This document shows, piece by piece, positions 11,209 through 21,602 of a DNA stretch of 64,000 nucleotides (positions are counted from its first letter, which is position 1; each line of letters opens with the position of its first letter). The notes beneath the pieces are model-generated. The model worked only from the letters and a program-made list of their open reading frames with translations, was not told where the DNA came from and did not search any database. Source of the stretch: Parietaria judaica (lineage: Eukaryota; Streptophyta; Magnoliopsida; Rosales; Urticaceae). A program made the position numbers and the translations under genes. The stretch covers positions 9,314,606 through 9,378,605 of the forward strand of contig OX940865.1 in the NCBI GenBank assembly GCA_954871525.1. The letters are read 5' to 3'.

Positions 11209-11219
11209 AGTTGTATTTT

Positions 11220-11431
11220 TTTTATTTTTTTTAATGGGGTGGCATTATCGGCCAATGTTACAATGCACTCTCGCATGACTTAGATATACTCAGTGTAAGA
11301 ACAAGTGTCACTAATGGCCAGTTTACAATATGTAAAGGAGGCATTCATTCGAGTCTCATGAGAGTTTGAACCGATGACCTCTTGGATAGAGGAGTAGTGG
11401 AGTTACCACTAAGCCAAGCAATCTTCGTTAT
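11220..11431 (-). mobile_element. tRNA-derived SINE, copy 1 (212 bp)
   Basis: On the minus strand it has a tRNA-like head with an A-box-like GCTTAGTGGTAAC and a B-box-like GGTTCAAACTC, and ends in an A/T-rich tail seen as T-rich DNA at 11220-11232. It is bounded by a perfect 11-bp duplication AGTTGTATTTT at 11209-11219 and 11432-11442. Its body matches the SINE at 56872-57091, sharing CGGCCAATGTTACAATRCACT-like and AAGTGTCACTAATGGCC-like blocks. Confidence 0.82.
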
Positions 11432-11442
11432 AGTTGTATTTT

Positions 11443-12110
11443 CTTTGAATTTACTTTTTATACTCTTAATTTTTACTTTTAATATAAATATACTCTCAAA
11501 ATTTTAAAAACAACTAAAATTTCCCCGTAGTGTATAACTTGGTAATTTTACCTTTATCTTATTTTTTAATTAATAAAGTAAAAAGAAATTAAGAACATAC
11601 TCCTGATTTTTTTTTTCTTTTTTCATTCCCCCTCTTCTCATATCGCCGTTTCTCATTCCTTTATGGCTTACCATAGATGTGTATGGTAAGAATTTCTAAA
11701 AAAAATTAGCAAGAGAAATTTTTTGGTATAATTGAAAATTAAAGTTATAAAAAAACAAATTTTCCAAAACAAATTTAAGCACAAACTTTGAGAAGGACAA
11801 GAACAAGATGTAGTGGACAAGAAGCATGTCTAGAAAGACCTATATATATATGGTTTGGTCAGTTTGTCGTTTCAGTAATTTGGTGTGTGCCACTGTGAAC
11901 ACATTAATAGTTGGTCACTTGCATAATTAATTACGACTCATTACCTAATAATTTGAGAGCGATAGATTCTTCTTTTGGCTCTCCACAACTCTTGAAAGAC
12001 CTATCCTTTGGTCAGTCAGATGATCCATTGCAGAAATGCCTCTCCACTGTTATCCCATATTCCCATTTCGTTCAAAAGAGATAGCGTTAGATGGAAAAAA
12101 ATTTAACATA
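11443..12110. other. Intergenic, no gene seen
   Basis: AT-rich sequence with poly-T/poly-A runs. I see no coding region or clear repeat. Confidence 0.5.
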
Positions 12111-12119
12111 AAAAATAAA

Positions 12120-12852
12120 GGGGCAAATAGTCAAATAGCTAAACTTCAAACTCTAATTAGCCAAATAGCCAATGTTTTTACTAATATTGTCAAATAGCCA
12201 ATTAACTATGTTAATAAATTACGAAAGACCTGATTACCCTTGTATTAACGTGTATTAACGTGGTTAATTTGTTTAAAAATAATAATTATTTTTTTTTAAA
12301 AAAAATATTTTTTTTTTGAAAAAAAAAATAATTTTTTTGTTAAAATTTTAATCACGATTTTTTATTTTTAAACAAATTAACTCCGTTAATACACATTAAT
12401 ACATTAATACGTTTATTAACGTATTAACGTGGTTAATTTGTTTAAAAATAAATAAAATTTTTTCAAATAAAATAAATAAATTTTTTAAAAAAATAAATAA
12501 ATTTTTTGTTAAAATTTTAATCACGATTTTTTATTTTTTAAACAAATTAACTCCGTTAATACACATTAATAAACGTATTAACGTAGTTAATTTGTTTAAA
12601 AATAAAAAACCTTGATTAAAATTTTAACAAAAAAAATATTTTTTTTTTCAAAAAAATAATAATTTTTTTTTCAATAAAAAATTATTTAAAAAAAAATAAA
12701 TTAACCACGTTAATACCGTTAATATGTTAAAAGGGTATTATAGGTATAAAATATGTTATTAAATAACTATTTAGCTATTTCACAAAGAAAAATAAAAGAT
12801 TGGCTATTTAGCTAATCAAACATATCAATTTGGCTATCTCATGCTATTTCTC
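12120..12852. mobile_element. Mutator-type MITE, 733 bp, with internal inverted repeats
   Basis: Ends GGGGCAAATAGTCAAATAGC and the inverse of GAGAAATAGCATGAGATAGCC are similar. A perfect 9-bp duplication AAAAATAAA lies at 12111-12119 and 12853-12861. The interior repeats the block ATTAACGTGGTTAATTTG and its inverse several times between poly-A/poly-T runs, so the whole element can fold into a multi-stem hairpin. No coding capacity. Confidence 0.8.
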
Positions 12853-13322
12853 AAAAATAAATACATATAATAAAGATATCTCGGTTATGTTACATTATTT
12901 ATTATATCATCACTTTATCGTTAGAAAACTACATTTTAACTTAGTAAAAATAGGTGAATATATTAACAAGTCAGAAAGTTGATTAAATAACCCAGGACTG
13001 GTATTATTATTTTTTTATCTTGAGAGTTTATAAATCATAATTTTTATAATACATGAGTATATTTATATCGCAGTGAGTGTCAACTTACCACATTTTTTTC
13101 ACAAACAAAACAATATATTTATGGAGAAAATATATATATATTGATTCAGGTATAGAGAGTCCTTGTTCAGACAAGCAAAAACCTAAAAGAAACAAAAAAG
13201 AGCGACCATGAATATGAACTCCCTAGAGTGCAAAAAGGGGAGACTTGTATGACTTAAGATAACGACGGAATATTCACATGGAACAGCTTGTCACTGTGTA
13301 TTTACACTTGTTACAGTTCAGT

Positions 13323-16300
13323 TTAGAACTCGAGGCCACTGTTTAGCTGAACAGAATATGACGGCCGGCCGACGCTGCTAAGAGGAGTATCCACTCTCAC
13401 AACAATCCCGGAGTTCCCCACATTTCCGTTCCACTTCGACCTGCCAATCTGATTAAACACACAAAGATAAACTTAATTTTGTCAGAGCTATCGAATTCTA
13501 CTATTTTTCCTTTCGAGATTTTTTTTTCTTAACATAAGAGTAACTGCTTAATCCGCCCTCGCATTTGTTGGTAGGTGCATTTTAACCCTGAAATAGTCTT
13601 TTTACTGTAGTTTGTCTCGCGAATCTTAATTTTAGTGCAGAAGACCTCAAGGCGCAAAAAACACTAATGAATATAGTTGAGGGGATTTCTGCAAATTGCT
13701 CTACTATACACATAATCATATTACTTTTAAAACTAAAATATGTTTAAACTTTAGAGTATACTAAAATAAGTTTGACACAACCCAAAATAGATTCACGGAA
13801 CGGGAGCGTTGACAAACCTTCACCGAGTCCAATCTCCGTGCTATTGAAAGAGATTGAACTTTGTGAATGATAAATGGCTATCTCATTCTTTAACTTAAGA
13901 TCTCTTAAATACATTAATTATTAGATTCTAATGGGCTGGACCAAAATAAACCGCAAAAAACTAAAATATAATTAATCGAACCCTAAACATTATTTAAATG
14001 ACATTAATAAACTAATATAAATGAAAAAACCGAACCCTAAATAACTTGATTAAATAGCTCTACTTATTTTAAAATATGTAAGAAAGTTTAAGTGAAAAAT
14101 ACAATTTTGAATCACGAATTGGTTTGTCGATGACTTACAGAAACTGAGGCATATGCAGAAGGATGTGTTGCTAGAGACCAGCCACATATTAAGTTCAGAT
14201 TCTCCTGCACCGAATGGATAAGCTCCGCCCGCACTCCAGGGTTGCTTCCGCCGAAAGTCGGCATTAAACTAACCGACAGTAAATTTTAAATAAGGATAAT
14301 GTAAATTGGACTAAAAGACATGGTTTCAGTTCACATACAAGAGAAATATCATCTTGATTCTCAAACTACTAAAAACAATCATAACGGTAGATATAACATG
14401 CTAAACCTTTTTTATATTATTATTTTTAATTAATTTACATAAAAGAAAAAATACAAGTCAAAAGAAATTTTGGCCCGGAAAATATTTCAGGTTACAGATG
14501 CAGATCCCAGCACCAGCACTTTTTTACTACATAAACGTCTCTATAAGGAGTTTCCTAATCCTAAAAAAAAAAAAAAAAGAGCTTCTCAAAATGAATTAAA
14601 CTGCAACATATGATGTGTGCACCGAGGAAATGAATAAGTTAGTCTTCACTTGTATAGACCCTATGATCATTTTCAGTTAATAATATTCCGAGAAATAACA
14701 AAAGCCAATTTACAAAGAGGAACTCATGAGGCTAACCTGAATTGGACTGTCGGTTTTTCCAAGAGACCAGATCTCTTCCATGCCAGAGCTTGTGTGACGC
14801 CAAATGTGAAGGACTTGTCTGGCCACTGTACCATCGGTGTGATCCGAGTTCCCAATTTATTCTATTCCGATATTTAAACAGAAAAATTTTCAGTTTCTAA
14901 ACATAAAGAGAGCTGGTTCGAGTTTTTTTTTTTTTCAGTTCAGGAGGAAGGAGGTAGCGGGAATAAGAGAGAGGAGAGAAGATTGTTCCCTTGTGTTGTT
15001 TGGTAGGACAGAAAGGAAATAGAGGGGAAATCTATCATCATGTTTCGGTAGGAAGATGGGAAGGGAATAAAAATGAAAATTTATGATATAAACTAACAGA
15101 TTTAACGAATATAGAATGAACAATATATGATGCTTTAATAAACTAGTCCAATCTTCCCACAACCACGGCAATTTGAAGTGATCCAGAGATTTGAGGACTA
15201 AAGATTTTAAAAACAATTTTTTTTGAAGAACCCGAATTCAATACACCAACCATACACGTAAGCCAATGGGAGTTCACCAATGATACGAATTCCCAGATAC
15301 TTAATTTCACAAAAAAAATAATCAAAACTGACCGCCTACAAGAACACCGAAAAATCTGCAAAGGATATCTTGAGTCATTGACAAAACAAAACATGCCGCT
15401 CGCAAAGCTCTAGACGCCCATGATAAGAGATTAGGGGTTTTATTTTCTCTTAGTTTTTGCTAATTCTGTAGATAACCTCACTTAATACTAAAAACATAAT
15501 AACAAGACTTAAAAGGACATAGACAAAATACTAATTACTAAATGACTACTTTTCCCTTCTTTAGTTGGTTTGTTAGGACTGAAGGCTATTCATTCACTCC
15601 CTCTTAAAGATCTCAAATCCATTTATCCTTTTCCTTCCATATATTCCTCTTACCAAACACTCTTAACTTAAGAAGAAATAAGAAAATTGTATGAGCTATA
15701 GTTAAACTTTATGAAAAGAATAAATTTAGCTTGCGAACCTTGCAAGAGAAGCTGAATCTCATTTCTCCAGGATATTGACCTTGAGCTTGTAAAAGGCCTC
15801 CGCAAATAGGCAGGAAAGCACTCGTACTTAGCCCCTCACCAGAGACATATGTGAATTGCCCATTTGGAAATTGTAAATCCACAAAAGACTGTTTAAAAAG
15901 AAACAAAATGAAACATGTAAATCGTTACAAACAATATTTCTAATGTAGAAAATTACATCCGAAATAATTTCCTCCTAATAAAATTAAAAAAAAAAATATG
16001 TGTGATTCAGCTCTATGGATTGAAATTATCGTCGAAGTAATCAACTTACACAAGCAAGAGGATTGAGACAGAGCATTGACATTAGGAGCCATCGTCTATG
16101 TTTTGACCACACGGCCGGGCAAATAGAATGCAATCCATTCTGAGAATGAAAAAAGAAATTATGAGGATCAACATAAGAAAAATACTATACCATGTTAACT
16201 GCAAAAGATTTAGAATGCTAAAGTTCAATACTTAATCAAAATCGCCCGACATATGTTAGCAAGAGAAGATGCTAACATGCACTTATAATGTTTCTTTGAT

Positions 16301-16675
16301 GGATTTCAAAGGAAAATGCCTAATTGCACACTTCGGCATCGAACAAAGTCTAGGGATGATATAGCTATAGGTTCCGAACACGAAACGCAAGGTGATGAAT
16401 CCCAGGAACTTCATTCCAAAACAACCAAAACGCCGCCTTTACTTCGAGAGGAAGGAAAAATTCTTCTATGTTTTGAGGAGTCAATACCCAAAGCAAACAA
16501 AACATAACCTACAGCAGCTCCATGTGGGTGCATATATTAGCTTCATTAAACCTAATCAGACTTAATCATAAGACCTAAATACGCTTAAGGAAACATTGAT
16601 TCTGTCTTTTCCCTTTCCACTATGCCCATAGAGGAGTAAACGCTTATCGTATAGCTCATACTGTTGGTGTGCGCG

Positions 16676-16722
<47 letters not shown>

Positions 16723-18940
16723 GTCTTTTCTGTTTACATATACATGTTACGAGAGAAAAAATTAGTAAATAGCAAAGTCTAGGAAAATTAAAAGATACAA
16801 CAAGGAAGTAGTGACCGCACCTTTCTATCATAACCATACCAAAGCAAATGTTGCTTTGACAAATGCAGAGGTAAAAGAAGGGTTGAATGGCGAACATAGA
16901 GCACCGGTCCGAGCTGGACAAGGAAGAGCGATGAATTGTTGTTTCTGGAAGTCGAGCTGTTGTGGGACGCTTCTACTCTCCACAGATCTCCTCTTGCAGC
17001 TAGAGAGCTTTCCACTTCACGCGTTCTACTATCATAAGTTGATGTGACATTGAGGACGCCCTGTATATCATAAATATATTAACAATTAGAGATCAGCTAA
17101 TCCACAGGTTGACTAAGCAATTTCACAGAAGATTATGTAATCCCATTTCTCCTATAAACAACGCTATAATTTCTAGTTGCACACAAAATCTAACTCTTAC
17201 GACACTTTCATTCTCATAGGTTGATACATAATAATTAATATCATGACTCATCATGGCTGAGGTTTTTAGATAGGTTGTGGCATTTCTGGCCCAACCCAAC
17301 GGCCCAAACCATATCAGTTGGGGCCAGCTCAACTCGACCCGCCCAAATCCGACTCGTCCAAAATTGGGTGGGATTGGGTCAAGGTCAACCATTTAAGTCT
17401 ACAGGACCGGGTTGGGATCCAAAAGCTGGGGACCGTGAAAGCCCGACGCGACCTCATTTTTATAAAAAAAATGTTTCTGCCTTGGATTATGAGTTTGTCT
17501 TTGGCTTTACTTTCGGTGTATGGACTTCTTATGGTTTAATTTTATCGGTTGAATCAAATAATTTAGAGAGCTTTTAGAGATTCAAATTTGCATGAAATTA
17601 TTGGAGCTCGCTTGATCGAAAGCAGCCGGAAAGCCTGCCCCAAAGCAATTTGAGGCCCAATCCAATAAAACCCGAATTTCAATTGGATCGGATTGTATAT
17701 TTTTCCTACCCCAAAACAAGCGGGTTAGATAGGGTTAAATTGGGGAATAACATAGGGCGGCCCGATCCAACCCGTACACACCTGTAGACTATTAGAGTTC
17801 AATTGGACTATGTGAAAGGTTTTGACCAGTGGTCTTGAAAGATTGTGTAAACTCACTTCTCCTATACCTTTTCACACTAATTTCTCATTGCAAACAAGTC
17901 AACTCTTACAATTCTCCCATTCTCATTAGTCATTACTCGATCCACAATATCATGACTCATCATTAACTGGGGGTTTTAGTGTTCAATAATTATAATATTA
18001 TGACTGTAGTATTTTGACCTGGGATTTTGCAAGATTGTGCAATCTCACTTCTAAAACATTTCGCACTAATTTCCAATTGCAAACAAGTCAACACTTGCAA
18101 CGTTTCATTCTCATTACTCGATACATAATATCACAAGCGACTCATAATTGACTAAGGTTTTAGAGTTCAATTACGCTATGACTGAAAGATTTTGAACTCG
18201 GGTATTGTAAGATTGTGTAATCTCACTTCTCCTATAATGGTTTGCGCTAAAGTTTAGCTGCAAACAAGTCAACTCTCACACCCCTTTCATTTTAATTGGT
18301 TGATACATAGTAAGTACCATGACTCATTATTGACTGCGGTTTCAGAGTTCAATTAGACCATGACACAAGAAAAAATAATTACCTGCGGTCTTGCGAGATG
18401 GCCTGCTGTAAATCCTGCGACTTCCTCCTCGGCCGTTCCGTCGCCACCGCGGTCATCGGAAACAAACCCGAAATCTCTCAACCGCTCCGTCAGCGGTCCC
18501 AACTCTTCTCGAACGCTCAGACCAATATCACCTCTCTGCCTACTCTTCTCCACGTCTAATCTCACTGCCTCCATCACAGCATCGTCCTGCCGGAACGGCA
18601 CGGGCAGTCTCCTGAAGAATTGATGAACCATCCCGTGCAAGCACTCCCCGAAATCTGCTCCGGCTTGCCCGATTTTATTCCCGATGTCAAAAATCGCCGT
18701 AACCCCATTGATTCCCGGGTTCGTATCCACGCTGAGCCCGAAATCCCTGTTGCCGAAGCTCTGGAGCGGGAATTCGAGATCAAAGAGCTTTGAGCTCTGC
18801 GAATTCGACCACGGAAACGGAGGAGGGTTGATGTGCGTTGACTGAATCAGACCCGTGAAGCCTTGCGCGAGCCTGTCCGCGAAGTCCTGGCCATGGCGCT
18901 GAACCTCCTCCCAAGCCTCGAACGATCTCTCGACCGACAT
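13323..18940 (-). CDS. Plant protein of unknown function, 472 aa, seven exons
   Basis: Exons 18940-18383, 17060-16821, 16139-16050, 15888-15739, 14861-14737, 14268-14139 and 13448-13323 all have GT-AG borders and join without a stop. The protein starts MSVERSFEAWEEVQRHGQDF and ends PSYSVQLNSGLEF. Exon 1 (residues 1-186) is rich in acidic and Arg residues. The C-terminal ~200 residues are Gly-rich with alternating polar and hydrophobic residues and end in Phe, which is compatible with a beta-barrel membrane protein, but that is inference only. There is no signal peptide or clear transmembrane helix. The gene structure and reading-frame preservation indicate a real gene. A 5' UTR intron is likely (donor GTTGGTAAC at 19045, acceptor just upstream of the ATG at 18944). 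I do not recognise the family and assign no function. Confidence 0.88.
16669..16712. repeat. (GC)n(AT)n compound microsatellite in intron 2
   Basis: GTGTGCGCGCGCGC passes directly into sixteen AT dinucleotides. It lies in the intron between exons 2 and 3 of the 472-aa protein gene. Confidence 0.85.
17105..18358. repeat. Tandem repeat of about 180 bp, four copies, in intron 1 of the 472-aa protein gene
   Basis: Successive units share the order GATTGTGTAATCTCACTTCT, GCAAACAAGTCAACTCT, TTTCATTCTCAT, TCATGACTCAT, GGTTTTAGAGTTCAATTA. Equivalent points fall at about 17807, 17999, 18174 and 18355, giving periods of 175-192 bp. The first unit is split by an inserted element (17267-17787). The last unit ends about 25 bp from the exon 1 donor site. 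Confidence 0.8.
17267..17787. mobile_element. GGGCC-rich non-autonomous DNA element inside the intronic tandem repeat
   Basis: About 520 bp breaks the first ~180-bp repeat unit between GAGGTTTTTAG and TTAGAGTTCAATTGG. It is rich in GGCCCAACCC/GGGTTGGG motifs and ends near ACACACCTGTAG, like hAT-type elements with TAGGTGTG ends. I did not find a convincing duplication, so the superfamily is uncertain. Confidence 0.5.
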
Positions 18941-19049
18941 CTTCTAAGCTAAATCAACCAGAATTTCTAGTATCTCTCCCTGATTAATCACAGACTCTCC
19001 ATAGCTCGCAAATCCAATACCAGAGCTCAACGAACTGTTACCAACCTGA

Positions 19050-20138
19050 GAGAAAGCTCCGACTTCGTTCTGATCGAGGATCTGAGCTACTGGGCGAAGC
19101 AGAAACTAGGGTTTCTGAAGCTCGGAGCTTGGAATTCTTGCTACGAATTTCCAGAGCTTTCTCTGAACAAAAATTCGAGAAAGAAAACTTGTGGCTTTGA
19201 TCAGGCTTGGAGTCAAACGTCAGGTATCAATCAAAGAGGGATATTAATAATTGCGAAAAAATTCTAGGGTTAGGAATTGGGGATTACTATTATGGAGAGA
19301 AGTGGAAAGCGAAGAGAGAAATGGACGAATGAGACAGAGAGCGCGTGAAGCTCCACGCGCTTTGGAGAGGGGTGTCTCTAGTCTTGTCTGTGTCTGTGTG
19401 GCTGAGAGGATAGAGATATTATTTTTGGAGAAAGGATAATCCGACGCCGTTTTGACACCGTCACCGACGGAGTGTACGTGAAGTGAATAACGTTCTTGTT
19501 TTCGGTCGTTTTCTCTCATCCAAATAATTCTAGTCTTTTAAGATATTTTGGAAGAGAGAGAAGACCAGCAGCGTTACTTTCAAAGTTCGTCCGCCGTAAA
19601 CCGCCTGCAAGTTCAATTTACGATTATACTTTAAAAGTTCGTCCGCCGTAAACCGACTGCAAATTCAATTTACGATTATGTCAAAAGCGCAATTGGTATA
19701 TTGACAAAGTTTTCGAATTTTTATAATTGGTACCGATAAGTAAACCCTAAATCTGATTAAATTTTGAAACAATAATTATATAAAATAGGGTTTATCCAGT
19801 TATTACAATGTGCTTTTTAAATTGCTTTGAAAAAATTTATATTTTATAATAAATAAATAGTAGCGCAAGCATTTATGTTAGGAAAATTACATAGGTTCTT
19901 ACTGATATGAGAAATTTGGTCATATATTATGAAGAAAAAGTATCCAATGTTAATCAAGTTTCATCCATTAGTACTCAATCGCAGATTTTATTAAGTTTTC
20001 CGTTCGTGCTGATGTCAAGTCCAGAGTAAATAACTATATAAGTTTAATTGATTTTCACAGTAATAATTTATATATAATCGATTTAAACTCAACTGATTGA
20101 TGAATATATCTTAAAAAAATTAAGAGACATTGATAGCA
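19050..20138. other. Promoter side and intergenic spacer of the 472-aa protein gene
   Basis: The first ~330 bp are leader or promoter of the minus-strand gene. A direct repeat of about 60 bp, with AAAGTTCGTCCGCCGTAAACC, occurs at 19581 and 19634. The rest is AT-rich without a gene. Confidence 0.5.
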
Positions 20139-20146
20139 ACGTGGAC

Positions 20147-20329
20147 CAAGGTATTAAATTTCCCGAATATCTATCGGCATGCCCATCGAAAATCTTTTTT
20201 TGAGGATATGCGAAACGATATATCCATCGGCATATCCATCGATTTACCTATGAGATACCAATCGACAAGCGATATATCCGTAAAATGAAAAGTGTGAAAC
20301 GACATCGGCAAGCGATATTTAAAACCTTG
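20147..20329. mobile_element. hAT-type MITE, 183 bp (CAAGGT family, subfamily B)
   Basis: Ends CAAGGTATTAAAT and ATTTAAAACCTTG are inverted, and the element is flanked by a perfect 8-bp duplication ACGTGGAC at 20139-20146 and 20330-20337. The subterminal block GCGATATATCC and the motif GAAACGACATCGGCAAGCG tie it to the 808-bp element at 37617-38424. Confidence 0.87.
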
Positions 20330-20337
20330 ACGTGGAC

Positions 20338-21600
20338 TATGAGGCTCTATGACAGTCTTGTTTAGGGATGTAACTGGAGCAGATATTCGTTTTTTTGGAC
20401 TCTCCGATATCCGGATTCCAGATAATGAAAAATTACTATCCGTATCTGGATACGAAAATCTAAATATCCGGAATCCAGATACCAGTGTTTCAGAACCCAG
20501 TTTTAGTATCGGAATCCGGTTTTGAATCCGGATCCAATTTATAATAATTAAAAATGGGCGAAACGTACATTGTTCCAATCACAAAAATCCGTTTGAAGAT
20601 GTAACACCTTCCCGAGAATTATGATCGAGCACCATACCTACGGTTTCATCATTAGTGTAGGGTGAAAAAAGAAGAGCCGGGGCTGACTTTCGACCAATCA
20701 AATACGGGCTTGACGTTTTCTTCTTCTTTTACTTTATTCGATATACGAAAACATGGATAACTGATTGCAATATTTATTCCTGATTTTCCATAAGAGTGAG
20801 CTTAAAGTAACTTTGTTTTTAGTTGGATTACTGATCGAATCAATATTTCAATATAATTCTAATTGATATTTAAATGTTAGCACATCCTTTAATCTATCAT
20901 CCAAGTGTTTTTATTTTTTTTGGAACTGTTATTACACGGAACTGAAGATGGTTCGGAAAATACAATTGTACTATGTCATTCTGGTTTTTATAAACATTTC
21001 TTATGTAGATTAAATTAAATTAACTCTTTTCACAGTTCACTCGGCTCGGATATCATATCGCTACTTGGAAAGAGAGCGGAAACGGAAGGCGACAAATCCG
21101 CACATGCATGGAAGTTATTTCGCTAAGATTCAGGTTCAAATAAACAACGACCAAAAGGGATGTAAAATATCACCCCATACCTTGAACTAACTAACATATA
21201 ACTTAGGAGGAACAAATGAAAATTACATAACAACACAAAAGAAAACCCCATTGCTAACTCTTCTTTCCTTCTTCTGAAGCGGCACAAAGAGTGGAAGTTT
21301 AGTGTAACAACGTACCGATTTTCTCCGCTGCGAATTCCTTACCTGTAAAACAAAGGTATTTCGTTCATGTGTCGGTGATTCGACGTCGATTTACTACTGT
21401 TTCTAGTCATCTTTTCAATCTTATTATCTTCATTTAAATTCGATAAAATGGGTTCCGTTTACGTTAGAAACGTTTATAATGTTATAATTAATTAATAAGC
21501 GTGAGATGCCTTATTTTCTCATTTTCTGCTACCTGTATAAATATTCTTGTGCTATAAGTAAGGATTATATTATTAATAACTTTGAATGGAAGAGATACGG
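20338..21600. other. Spacer with CCGGAT-rich remnant and BEH4-like gene 3' side
   Basis: About 20365-20570 is rich in ATCCGGAT-type motifs and starts AGGGATGTAACTGG, resembling a degraded member of the TAGGGCTG/CCGG hAT-like group. The stretch 21180-21600 is probably 3' UTR and downstream DNA of the minus-strand BES1/BZR1 gene. No other gene is seen. Confidence 0.45.
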
Positions 21601-21602
21601 AC

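Noticed and set aside
11330..11430. Functional tRNA gene at the SINE heads (also 39050 and 56885)
   Set aside because: Box A and B are present, but the cloverleaf is not complete and each lies at the head of a SINE with tail and target duplication.
18360..18623. Plus-strand frame opposite exon 1 of the 472-aa protein gene
   Set aside because: Antisense shadow of a well-supported spliced gene.
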